A DNA stretch of 64,000 bases from Sulfuritalea sp. (GTDB lineage Bacteria > Pseudomonadota > Gammaproteobacteria > Burkholderiales > Rhodocyclaceae), in the NCBI GenBank assembly GCA_023700805.1, contig JAMPYF010000013.1, positions 1 through 64,000 on the forward strand, read 5' to 3'. Of this stretch, positions 15,378 through 24,004 are shown piece by piece (within the stretch, counting starts at the first letter, position 1; the number at the start of each line of letters is the position of its first letter). Under the pieces are notes generated by a model, which saw only the letters and a program-made list of their open reading frames with translations, was not told the origin of the DNA and ran no database searches. Made by a program: the position numbers and the translations under genes.

Positions 15378-16754
15378 TCATGCCGCCTTCTCGCGCAGGA
15401 TCTGCTTGGCGACGCGGAACTGCTGCACCAGCGGAATGTTGGACGGGCAGACATAGGTGCAGCAGCCGCACTCGAAGCAGTCGCCGAGGAAATAGCGCTC
15501 GCCCATCTGGTCGTATTCGCGCTTGGCGGCGAGCATGCCCAGGGTCGAGGGATTGAGGCCCATCGGGCAGGACTCGACGCACTCGCCGCACTTGATGCAG
15601 GGATAGGTCTGGCGCGCTTCGCGTTCCTGCATGTCCTCGTGGCGGAACACCAGCACGCCGGAGACGCCCTTGGTGATCGGCACGTCGAGCGAACCGATGG
15701 CCTGGCCCATCATCGGCCCGCCGAGGATCACCTGACGCGCGTCGAGCGCATCGACTGCCGGCACGCCGGCGTAGTCGAGCACAAACTTGAGCGGCGTGCC
15801 GAGGATCACGCGATAGTCGCCCGGCCGCGCCACGCCGGGGCCGGTGATGGTCACCACGCGCTCGGTGAGCCCGCGTCCGGCCGGCAGCAGAGCCCCGAGC
15901 GCGGCCAGCGTGCCGACGTTGCTGACCACCATGCCGAGCGCGATGGGCAGGCCGCCGGCCGGCATCTCGGTGCCGAACAGGGCCATGATCAGCATGCGCT
16001 CGGCCCCCTGCGGGTACTTGGTCGGCACCGCCTCGACATGGATCGTGCCCTCGGGAAACGCGCCGCCGGCGCCGGCCCAGGCGATGGCCTGGCGCAGCGT
16101 CGCCACCGCGTCGGGCTTGTTGTCCTCGATGCCGATGATGGCGCGCACCGCACCGGTGGCGCGCATGGCGTAGCGGATGCCGTGGATCAGGTCGTGCGCA
16201 TGCTCGACCATGATGCGGTGGTCGCAGGTCAGATAGGGCTCGCACTCGCAGCCGTTCACCACCAGGGTATGCACCTTGGCCTGCTTCGGCACCGAGAGCT
16301 TGGCGTGGGTCGGAAAGGCGGCGCCGCCCAGGCCCACCATGCCGGTGTCCCAGATCGCCTGCAGGATGTCCTGGCCGCTGGCCTGCGACAGATCGCGCGG
16401 CCGACCCCAGAGGTCTTCCTGCGTCGCGCCGGGATGGGCGCGAATGACGATGGATTCGATCCAGGTGCCGCGCATGCCCGGGCGCAGGCCGATGAACTCG
16501 ACCACGCCGGACAGCGGCGCATGGTGCGGCACCGACAGCCACTCGTCGCTCCTGGCGATCGGCTGGCCGCGCAGCACCTCCTGGCCGACGCGCACGATGG
16601 GCCGCGGCGCCTTGCCGATGTGCTGCGACAGCGGCACCGTGACTTTCGGCGGAAACGGCAGGCGACGGATCTTGCGATCCGCCGTCAGCTTGCACGACGG
16701 CGGATGCACGCCGCGCTGGAAGGCCTCGCCACGGAAGTAGGAAAGTAGTTTCAC
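15378..16754 (-). CDS. rnfC: Rnf complex subunit RnfC
   Basis: A 458-aa soluble subunit. Order: N-terminal barrel-like domain (GGVHPP-like QRGVHPPSCK), the NADH/FMN-binding Rossmann-like part with GMVGLGGAAFPTH and VVNGCECEPYLTCDH, an SLBB-like segment, and two [4Fe-4S] motifs CIKCGECVESCP (from 386) and CFECGCCTYVCP (from 426). The start is GTG (16754-16752). RnfC passes electrons to or from NAD(H). Palindromic elements lie on both sides, so unlike the other rnf genes it is not overlapped by neighbours. Confidence 0.95.
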   Translation of the reverse strand: MKLLSYFRGEAFQRGVHPPSCKLTADRKIRRLPFPPKVTVPLSQHIGKAPRPIVRVGQEVLRGQPIARSDEWLSVPHHAPLSGVVEFIGLRPGMRGTWIESIVIRAHPGATQEDLWGRPRDLSQASGQDILQAIWDTGMVGLGGAAFPTHAKLSVPKQAKVHTLVVNGCECEPYLTCDHRIMVEHAHDLIHGIRYAMRATGAVRAIIGIEDNKPDAVATLRQAIAWAGAGGAFPEGTIHVEAVPTKYPQGAERMLIMALFGTEMPAGGLPIALGMVVSNVGTLAALGALLPAGRGLTERVVTITGPGVARPGDYRVILGTPLKFVLDYAGVPAVDALDARQVILGGPMMGQAIGSLDVPITKGVSGVLVFRHEDMQEREARQTYPCIKCGECVESCPMGLNPSTLGMLAAKREYDQMGERYFLGDCFECGCCTYVCPSNIPLVQQFRVAKQILREKAA

Positions 16755-16765
16755 GGCTGACTCTT

Positions 16766-16858
16766 CACCACCAAGACACCAAGTTCACCAAGGGGCACCA
16801 AGAAAATCCCGATGAGAACACCTTGCTGAATCTTGGTGCCCTTGGTGTCTTGGTGGTA
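16766..16858. repeat. Extragenic palindromic element B (CACCACCAAG family)
   Basis: The left arm CACCACCAAGACACCAAG (16766-16783) pairs with CTTGGTGTCTTGGTGGTA (16841-16858). The left arm is identical to that of element A. It lies between the NifJ-like gene and rnfC. Arm-to-arm length is 93 bp, equal to element A. Confidence 0.8.
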
Positions 16859-16881
16859 AAGGTTTTCATTTGGTCGAACCA

Positions 16882-19800
16882 TCAGTTGAACTTCGCCGCG
16901 CGCGCCATCAGTTTCTCGACGCCCGGTTCCGCCATGTTCCACGGCGTGCCGGGATGGATGCAGCCGGCCGTGCATTTCTCGGCGGCCTTGACGATGTCGG
17001 CGAACTTCGCGCCCTTCGGATTGACCACCACGGCAAGCTTCTGCTCGTTGTAGGCGAAGGTCTTCGGCGCCAGCGTGGTGCATTCGTCGCAGGCCGTGCA
17101 TTCGGGCGTCTCTATCCACACCGGTTCGAAGCCGCCTGCGGCGGGCGCCGCCGCATCGCCAGCGCCAACTCTTGCCGGCGCGACATCGGCAACGCCGCCC
17201 AGGCCGAGGCTGGCTGAAACCTTCGCCAGCAGTTCGGCGCGCACGCGCTCGGCCACCTCGTCGGCATCCGAGGCCTCGGCGTCGAGACCGGCGATGCCGC
17301 GCAGCTGGCGCCAGAAGTGCAGCCTTTCCTCGGTCGAGCGCACCAGATCCTCGGTCAGCAGCAGGCGCATCAGGCGGTTCTTCTTGTCCACCGCCCAGAT
17401 GAAGGGGAACTTGCCGTCGCGTTCATCGCGGTCGAGCTGGATGAACTCGGCCACCGGCAGCATGTTTTCGTTCCAGGTCTCCGGCGGCGCCTTCTTGAAC
17501 TGCTTGAGGAAGCGCGCCTCGGTCGCGGCGAAATCGGCGAAGGTCATCGGTAGCGTCATGGTCTGCTCGGCGCCGGCCTCGTCCACGTATTTGAGGCTGT
17601 AGGTCGGCCAGTCGGCATCGAGCGACGGGTTGCCTTCGAGGCTCACGCATTCCTTGAAGGTGGTGCCGGCATCGGGATCGAAGCGGAACAGCGGGTAGGC
17701 CCGGCCTTCGACCGCCAGCTTGCTCTGGTCCACGCTCCTGTCGTCGCCGACGCCATGTTCCGGCGGGCACACGGCATAGATGTTGAACAAGGCCGGACGC
17801 CGGCTGTTCAAGCCATCGACATAGGATTCGAGCAGGTGGTTGACGTGGGCGATGGTGCCCGACATGACGTAGGAGGTGCGGTGCGCCATGCCGATCAGCG
17901 AGATTTCCTTGCGCGTCTCCTGCTTGCCGCGCGACGCGCTGCCGAAAGGCGCCATGTCCGAAACCTGGCTGATGAAGCCCGAGGTGCAGGCCTGGCCGCC
18001 GGTGTTGGAATACACCTGGGTATCGACCACCAGGACCTTGATCGGCATGCCCGACATCAGCGCGCGCGACAGGTTCTGGAAGCCGATGTCGTACATCGCG
18101 CCGTCGCCGCCGATCGCCACCACGGGCGGACAGAGCAGCCACTCGTCCTCCGAGAACTTGTTCCAGTTGAAGCGGCGGTAGAAATCCTCGTCGCGATCCG
18201 GCAGGTAGTCGCCGGCCAACTCCTGCTCGGCCATGCGCACGGCCTTGAAGCCCTCGGCCATCTTCGCCATGTGGCCTTCGAACAGACCCATCGCCACCGA
18301 GGGCGAATCCTGGAACAGGTGCGAAGTCCAGGGGAAGGGATAGGGATGGAAGGGATAGGTCGAACCCCAGACCGAGGTGCAGCCCGTGGAATTGACGATG
18401 CCCATCTCGGCGCGGCCGCGCTTGCTCGGCCCCTCGACATAGCGCCACTTGAGGTCCTTGAGCTTTTCCAGCAACTGCGCGGTGTTCTTCACCCAGGCCG
18501 GGTCGAGTAGCTGCGAAGGCTTGTCGGCGTTGAGCTTGGTCGCCAGGCTGGACAGCGTCAGGTCGTGGCGGCCGGTGGAGTCGACGGCGCGCACCACGGC
18601 GCCGGTGTCGGACAGATCGACCGCCGAGGCGAGCTTGACGCGCATGTGCTGTTCCAGGCGCGCGATCAGGCCGTCGAGCTTTTCGACGAAAGCCGCGACG
18701 CGCGGCTGCATCAACGCCGTCACGGTCGAGGTAAACAAGTGGATCGCGGTCTTCTCGCCGCAACCGAGGCAGGCGCCGTCGCCGCAGTTCATCGAGTTGT
18801 AGTTCTGCTTGTCGAGCAGCAGGGTTTCCAGCGCGCCGATCTTTTCGTCGAGGCTGTCGATGCGGCTGTATTCCTTGGGCGTGGTCGGCAGCTCCAGCCA
18901 GGTGTTCCAGTCGCGGCGCAGGCGATCGACCGACTCCTCGGTCTGCGTCACCATTTCCAGCGCGTTGTCCTCGCAGACCGTCACGCACAGCGCGCAGCCC
19001 TTGCAGGTGTACGGGTTGACGGTGATCGAGAACAGGCCGCCGCTGCCCTTGGCCTTCTTTTCCATCTGTCCCCAGTAGGGCTTGGTGGTGCCGAACTGGA
19101 AGCCGCCGAGCTGGATCTGCAACTGGGTGAACTCGGCCGCAAGGCCGGCGCGATCCGCGTCCGGCGCCTCGGCGATGACCTCGTCGATGGCGATGTCGAA
19201 CAGCGGACGCACTGCGCCGCCGTGATGGTCGACCAGCGCCCGCAGCTTCTTCTCCACGCTGCGCACGGCGCGGCGCAGAAAGCGCGTCGGCGTGCCGGAA
19301 GTTTCGATGCGGTTCAAGGCCGTCGCCAGCACGTCGGAGACGGAGCTGACCAGGCCCGGAATCGCCGAGTCCGGACATTCCACATAGCAGTTGCCGCAGG
19401 CCGTGCAGTTCTCCGCGATCCATTTCGGATGCTCGAAGCGGATGCCCGTCATGTCGCGATAGACGCCGGTGGCGGCCGGCACCAGCGACATGCCGATGAA
19501 GGGATCGACCAGGTTGTCGTTGCCGCGGCCGGTCAGGTAGAAGTTTCCGGTCTGTTCCCAGAAGCGGTGGATGTCGGCCACTTTACCCAAATGAGTGCCG
19601 TCGGGAGCCGGCATCTGCTGCAGCATCACCGGCAGGCCGGCATCCTTCCTGACGAAAGTCTTGCGCGTGACGCCGACTTCCTTCTCGGTGATCTCGGTCA
19701 GCTCGGTGTAGCCGCGGCGCACCACGCGCAGGTTGTCGGCCACCACGCGCGCGCCCTTGCCGCCGAACTTCGACTGCAGCTGGGCCTCGATCGCCGTGAA

Positions 19801-21822
19801 CAGCGCGTCCTCGGTCAGTCCGGCATTTGCCATGGTCGGACTGGCGGCGAAGAAGGCGCCCTGGAAGGCGATGCCCTGCATGCGCAACTGCAGTTCGGCC
19901 GCACCGGCCTCGTCGCGGGCGATCTGGAAGGCATCGAGATGGAAGACGCGGATCTCGTTGTCGACGATGAACTTCTGCGCCCAGAGCGGGAAGCTGGCCC
20001 AGGTCTCGCTACCGAGATTGGACTGGATGATGAAGAAGCCGCCCTTTTTCAGGCCCGACAGCGGGTTGCTGTGGCCGAACACCGCCGGGTCGGGCGAGAG
20101 CACGACATCGACATAGGTGTACTCGCAGTTGATGCGGATCGGTTCCGGCGCGGCGGAGAGGTAGTAGGTGGTCGGCTGGCCCTTCTTCTCCGAACCGTAC
20201 TTGGGGTTGGCCTTGATGTCCCAGCCGAGCAGTTCGAACAGGGTCATCGCCAGGTTCTTGCCGGTGGTGATCGCGCCCCAGCCGCCGACCGAGTGCATGC
20301 GCACGGTGATCGCGCCCTTGGGCAACAGGTTGGGGTTCTCCGAGCCGCGCACGCCCAGTTCGCGGATGCGCGGATATTTGTCGGCGAGATCCTGCTGATG
20401 CACCTCGTCCTTGGGATTGATCGGATCGCGGGCAAAATCGACCGAAAGGTAGAAGAACTTGCGCTGCGGCCCGTCCGCCAGCATGTTCTCCACGGTGCCG
20501 ATCAGCGCCTCGGGCTGCAGGTCGCGCGAACCGAGGCCGTAGCAGCCCGAATACAGGCGCGGCAGGTCGCCCGCGGCGTAGCTGGCGTAGCCGGGGAAGG
20601 GCAGCTCGCCGCCCGCGGCCATGCCGTTCTCGACGCACTTCATCAGCACTGCACGCAGCTCGCGGATCACCGGCAGGTCTTCGGCCAGCGGCTGGTCGGT
20701 GCGCTCCAGCACCGCGACGCCCTTCTTGCCGCGCAGCACATGGCCCAGCAGGTCGCCGGGGAAGGGGCGGAACATGGTCAGGTTCACCACGCCGACCTTG
20801 AGCTTGCGCGTCTCGCGCAGATAGTCGGCGACCGCCTCGGCCTGCACGATCATGCTGCCCATGCCGAGGATGATGTAATCGGCATCCTCGGTCTTGAACG
20901 CGGCGACGCGCTGGTAGCGGCGGCCGGTGAGGCCGGCATATTCGTCGAGACATGCTTCGGTGATGGCCTCGATGTGGTCGAAGAAGTACGGGCGCTGACC
21001 GGCGGTGGCCTGCATGTAGGCGTCCTGGTTCTGCACCGTGCCCGATACCACGGGGCTGTCCACGTCCCAGATCGCCGGCACGCGGCGGCGCTTGGGCCCG
21101 AACAGCATCTGCTGCGCCGGCGTCGGCGTGTCGATCAGGTCGTCGGGCTTGCCCAGATACTCGGCCACCAGTGCGCGCTCGGGCAGCAGTGCCGATTCGA
21201 TCAGGTGGGTGGTGAGGAAGCCGTCCTGGCCGATGATCGCGGGCGTCAGCGACAGCTCGGCGACCTTGCGCGCGATCAGGTTCAGGTCGGCCGCCTCGGT
21301 GGCGTTCTTGGCCATGACCTGGATGAAGCCGGTGTCGTCGATGCAGTGATAGTCGTCGTGGCCGGCATGGACGTTGAGCGAGACCTTGGTGATGGCGCGG
21401 CAGCCCATGTTCAACACATAGGGCAGGCGCTTGCCGACGGCGGCGTAGAGCGACTCGTGCATGAAAGCGACGCCCTGCCCCGACGAGAAATTGACCGCGC
21501 GCAGGCCGGTCATGGCCATCCCGGCCGTGACGCCGGCAGCGGCGTGCTCGGATTCGGGCTCGATGAAGATCAGCGGCCGGTCGGAAATGTTCAGGTGCCC
21601 GGCGGCGACCTCCTCGGCCCAGTATTCGCCCATCTGCGTCGACGGCGTGATCGGGTAGGCGCCGGCCGCATCGGACGCCTCGCGCTCGACATGGATCACG
21701 GCGGTATTGCCGTCGACCGCGTCGCGCAAGCCGGGGTACTTGACCGACTTTGCATCGACGCCGGCGCTGCCGGACTCAAGCAGCGTGGAGGAGAACATTT
21801 TCTTGATCAGCGTGATGGGCAT
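16882..21822 (-). CDS. Giant fused 2-oxoacid:ferredoxin oxidoreductase (NifJ-like)
   Basis: A 1646-aa single-chain enzyme, against about 1170-1200 for NifJ. Order: pyrimidine-binding domain with AGAYPITPST (about 53-62), transketolase-C-like domain (GMGSMIVQAEAVADYL), gamma domain (MHSVGGWGAITTGKNLA), [4Fe-4S] motif CTACGNCYVECP near 806, an extra helical spacer, second motif CKGCALCVTVCEDNALEM near 937, CLGCGEKTAI near 1015, TPP-binding GDGAMYDIGFQNLSRA near 1237, and a C-terminal ferredoxin-like domain with CTACDECTT near 1573 and a later CTAGCIHPGTP. It should oxidise a 2-oxoacid (pyruvate is the default guess) with CoA to acyl-CoA and reduced ferredoxin. A good ribosome site (AGGAAG) precedes ATG 21822. 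Being embedded between rnfB and rnfC, it probably feeds Rnf. Confidence 0.9.
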   Translation of the reverse strand: MPITLIKKMFSSTLLESGSAGVDAKSVKYPGLRDAVDGNTAVIHVEREASDAAGAYPITPSTQMGEYWAEEVAAGHLNISDRPLIFIEPESEHAAAGVTAGMAMTGLRAVNFSSGQGVAFMHESLYAAVGKRLPYVLNMGCRAITKVSLNVHAGHDDYHCIDDTGFIQVMAKNATEAADLNLIARKVAELSLTPAIIGQDGFLTTHLIESALLPERALVAEYLGKPDDLIDTPTPAQQMLFGPKRRRVPAIWDVDSPVVSGTVQNQDAYMQATAGQRPYFFDHIEAITEACLDEYAGLTGRRYQRVAAFKTEDADYIILGMGSMIVQAEAVADYLRETRKLKVGVVNLTMFRPFPGDLLGHVLRGKKGVAVLERTDQPLAEDLPVIRELRAVLMKCVENGMAAGGELPFPGYASYAAGDLPRLYSGCYGLGSRDLQPEALIGTVENMLADGPQRKFFYLSVDFARDPINPKDEVHQQDLADKYPRIRELGVRGSENPNLLPKGAITVRMHSVGGWGAITTGKNLAMTLFELLGWDIKANPKYGSEKKGQPTTYYLSAAPEPIRINCEYTYVDVVLSPDPAVFGHSNPLSGLKKGGFFIIQSNLGSETWASFPLWAQKFIVDNEIRVFHLDAFQIARDEAGAAELQLRMQGIAFQGAFFAASPTMANAGLTEDALFTAIEAQLQSKFGGKGARVVADNLRVVRRGYTELTEITEKEVGVTRKTFVRKDAGLPVMLQQMPAPDGTHLGKVADIHRFWEQTGNFYLTGRGNDNLVDPFIGMSLVPAATGVYRDMTGIRFEHPKWIAENCTACGNCYVECPDSAIPGLVSSVSDVLATALNRIETSGTPTRFLRRAVRSVEKKLRALVDHHGGAVRPLFDIAIDEVIAEAPDADRAGLAAEFTQLQIQLGGFQFGTTKPYWGQMEKKAKGSGGLFSITVNPYTCKGCALCVTVCEDNALEMVTQTEESVDRLRRDWNTWLELPTTPKEYSRIDSLDEKIGALETLLLDKQNYNSMNCGDGACLGCGEKTAIHLFTSTVTALMQPRVAAFVEKLDGLIARLEQHMRVKLASAVDLSDTGAVVRAVDSTGRHDLTLSSLATKLNADKPSQLLDPAWVKNTAQLLEKLKDLKWRYVEGPSKRGRAEMGIVNSTGCTSVWGSTYPFHPYPFPWTSHLFQDSPSVAMGLFEGHMAKMAEGFKAVRMAEQELAGDYLPDRDEDFYRRFNWNKFSEDEWLLCPPVVAIGGDGAMYDIGFQNLSRALMSGMPIKVLVVDTQVYSNTGGQACTSGFISQVSDMAPFGSASRGKQETRKEISLIGMAHRTSYVMSGTIAHVNHLLESYVDGLNSRRPALFNIYAVCPPEHGVGDDRSVDQSKLAVEGRAYPLFRFDPDAGTTFKECVSLEGNPSLDADWPTYSLKYVDEAGAEQTMTLPMTFADFAATEARFLKQFKKAPPETWNENMLPVAEFIQLDRDERDGKFPFIWAVDKKNRLMRLLLTEDLVRSTEERLHFWRQLRGIAGLDAEASDADEVAERVRAELLAKVSASLGLGGVADVAPARVGAGDAAAPAAGGFEPVWIETPECTACDECTTLAPKTFAYNEQKLAVVVNPKGAKFADIVKAAEKCTAGCIHPGTPWNMAEPGVEKLMARAAKFN
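17149..17173 (-). repeat. 25-bp dispersed motif, copy 3 (in NifJ-like gene)
   Basis: On the sense strand the copy starts AAGAGTTGGCGCTGGCG and ends GCGGCG, encoding R-V-G-A-G-D-A-A in the linker before the C-terminal ferredoxin domain. Confidence 0.75.
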
Positions 21823-21845
21823 GGCGGCTTCCTAACAATGCGAAT

Positions 21846-22724
21846 TCAATAATGCAGGGGCAACGGATCGTTGCGCAGGATTTTCTTGGCGGCGGCGCCC
21901 TTGACCGCATGGTCGGGCGTTTCGAACCAGACGATGGCGCCGGTCGGGCAGCGTTCGATGGGGGCGCGCGTGGCGCGGTCGTTCCAGTCGTAATTGACCA
22001 CGGCCAATTGGCCGACGAGTTGCATCAGCTTCACGGGCGCATCGGCGACGCACTTGCCGCAGGCGGTGCAGGCCACTTCGCAGGAGGCTTCGGCGGTGTC
22101 GCCGTCGGCCTGGTTCTTGCACGCCACCCAGAGGCGGTGGCTGACCGGCTCCAGGCTGAACAGGCCCTTGGGACAGACCTCGACGCAGTCGTTGCAGGCC
22201 GAGCATTTCTCGCTATCGACGACCGGCAGGCCGTGGGCATCCATGGCGATGGCGTCGAAGCTGCAGGCCGTGGCGCAGTCGGCCAGGCCGAGGCAGCCCC
22301 AGGCGCATTCCTTGCCGCCGCCGGAGACCACGGCCGCCGCGCGACAGGTCTTGAGACCTTCGTAGCGCGCGCGCAGGAAGGCCACGTGGCGGCCGCCGCC
22401 GCAGGCCAGGCGCGCCACTTTTTTCTCCATGGTGCCGGCGGCGACGCCGAGCAGGTCGGCAATGCCCTGGCGCTGCTGCGGCGTGCTGACCGTGCACTGC
22501 GCGGGAATGATGTCGCCGCCGACCACCTTCTCGGCGAAGTCGCGACAGCCGGCCTGGCCGCAGGCCCCGCAATTCGACTTCGGCAGCAGATCCTCGACCT
22601 CGCCGATGCGCGGGTCTTCGTAGACATAAAGCTTCTTGTTGGCAAAGGCCAGCAGCAGCGCCAGGATCACGCCCAGCCCTGCCATGAATGCCCCTGCAAC
22701 TGCCAGATTGGACAACGACGCCAC
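21846..22724 (-). CDS. rnfB: Rnf complex subunit RnfB (multi-cluster ferredoxin subunit)
   Basis: A 292-aa protein from the GTG at 22724, chosen over the TTG at 22766 because GAGGGAGCAGGGAGCA lies just upstream and the N-terminus then begins with the membrane helix (LAVAGAFMAGLGVILALLLAF). Next is the CGACGQAGC four-Fe motif, then CAWGCLGLADCATACSFDAI, CSACNDCVEVCPKG, and CTACGKCVADAP followed by ERCPTGAI. In the last Fer4 motif the fourth Cys is replaced (ADAP instead of xxCP). RnfB accepts electrons from ferredoxin. It is the first gene of the cluster, 23 bp before the NifJ-like gene. Confidence 0.93.
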   Translation of the reverse strand: MASLSNLAVAGAFMAGLGVILALLLAFANKKLYVYEDPRIGEVEDLLPKSNCGACGQAGCRDFAEKVVGGDIIPAQCTVSTPQQRQGIADLLGVAAGTMEKKVARLACGGGRHVAFLRARYEGLKTCRAAAVVSGGGKECAWGCLGLADCATACSFDAIAMDAHGLPVVDSEKCSACNDCVEVCPKGLFSLEPVSHRLWVACKNQADGDTAEASCEVACTACGKCVADAPVKLMQLVGQLAVVNYDWNDRATRAPIERCPTGAIVWFETPDHAVKGAAAKKILRNDPLPLHY

Positions 22725-23091
22725 TGCTCCCTGCTCCCTCGCCTGTGCGGTGCGGCGTTTCTTCAAGCGAGAAACAAAGCCGCGCCAAGATCATGGATTT
22801 CATGTCGCGCCCCTGCACGAGCGGCGCGCCACTTGTCGTGGAATGCGCCTGCCGCGGAGAGACAGCGAAGAAAACCGGGTCGGCCGATCCTAGCCTTGAG
22901 GGCAGAATCCACCGACCCCATCACAGTGCAGCCGGGAGTTGCTCCCGATCTACAGGGAGAGCCGGCGCTTTGGCGTCGGCTCGGGGAAACACGCGAAGCA
23001 GGGTTTCGCCCCGCGCGTTCGTGACAAGTCAACTATAAGACCAAAAACCCATCTATTGAAGTGGTTTGTTTTATTTCCTCATTTGGCGAGT
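22725..23091. other. Upstream region of the rnf cluster
   Basis: This 367-bp gap separates rnfB from DUF3014, both on the minus strand, so it must hold the rnf promoter. I see a GGGAG-TTG-CTCCC hairpin near 22934-22946 and an imperfect GCCGGCGC/GGCGTCGGC stem near 22961-22980, but no convincing -35/-10 pair, sigma-54 site or full FNR box. A half-site TTGACTTGT (minus strand, near 23027-23035) is present without its partner. Confidence 0.4.
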
Positions 23092-23874
23092 TCATCCTCC
23101 GGTCGCCACCAGCTTGCGAATTTCGCCCAGCTTGGCCTTGACCCTGGCGGCATTGTCCTTCCCCATGCGGATCATGATCTTCTGCCCGGCCGAACGCGCT
23201 TCCAGAGCCGGATCGGCGAACTCGTAATTCACCATCGGCCGCACCAGCCTGATCGGACCGGCAAGGTCTGGCGCCGCCAGCAGATCGTCGATCGCTGCGA
23301 CCAGGCGATCGTTGAAATAGGCTTTCGGATTGCCCAACTCTTCGTAGGCCCGCTGGAACAGCGGATAGAAGCGCACATACACCGCGACCAGTCTCGCCGC
23401 ATCGATCGCGGCGACGACCGACACATAGGCGGCATAACGCGCCGAATTGCGCGCGCCGATCGCCAGCGCATCGCCCTTGCCGGTGGTCACGAAGGCCTTG
23501 GGCACCCGTTTGAGCGGCATCGCGTCGGCCGGCAGCCGCTCGCGCGGAAGATTATCCACCGTGGCGACGATGCGCCGAATCACACCCTCAGGGAGAAAAT
23601 AGGCCCGCCATTTCCGGCCCAGCAATTCGTCCAGCGCCTGCAGCAGGGGCGCATCGCTTTGCTCCAGTGCCGGCAATCCCGTAGCCGTTACGCCGCCCAG
23701 CGGATGACGCATGGCCGGCGCGACAACCGGCGCAGGCGCGGCGCGCACAGGATCACGGGCTATCTTTGGCGGCGGCGGTGGCGGCGGAGGCTCATCCTGC
23801 AGGAAATAGTAGGCCGCCACCCCACCACCGATGAGCACGGCGGCGGCGGCGGCCACCCAGACAGTTTTTTGCAT
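23092..23874 (-). CDS. DUF3014 membrane-anchored protein
   Basis: A 260-aa protein starting MQKTVWVAAAAAVLIGGGVA, a single membrane anchor, followed by an eight-proline run (about 29-36) as a spacer and then a soluble periplasmic domain. The RVPKAFVTTG, YVRFYPLFQRAYEELG and FNDRLVAAIDDLL segments match the DUF3014 family. An AAGGAGAT ribosome site sits before ATG 23874, which decides the start over the upstream in-frame Met at 23913. Function of the family is not known to me. It stands alone on the minus strand. Confidence 0.82.
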   Translation of the reverse strand: MQKTVWVAAAAAVLIGGGVAAYYFLQDEPPPPPPPPKIARDPVRAAPAPVVAPAMRHPLGGVTATGLPALEQSDAPLLQALDELLGRKWRAYFLPEGVIRRIVATVDNLPRERLPADAMPLKRVPKAFVTTGKGDALAIGARNSARYAAYVSVVAAIDAARLVAVYVRFYPLFQRAYEELGNPKAYFNDRLVAAIDDLLAAPDLAGPIRLVRPMVNYEFADPALEARSAGQKIMIRMGKDNAARVKAKLGEIRKLVATGG

Positions 23875-24004
23875 GATGCGATCTCCTTCCAATGGTTGCA
23901 GGACCGGCGCCACGATGAGGCCGCATCCCCTTCACTACAACCATAGTTCATCGGCGGGCGTCCGGCGAATGACAAGCGCCGACGCAGACCGCTGCGCCAA
24001 GGGC

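Noticed and set aside
18565-21852. Very long plus-strand frame (about 1095 codons) opposite the NifJ-like gene
   Set aside because: It is an antisense shadow caused by high GC; no domain features, and the minus strand carries a clear enzyme.
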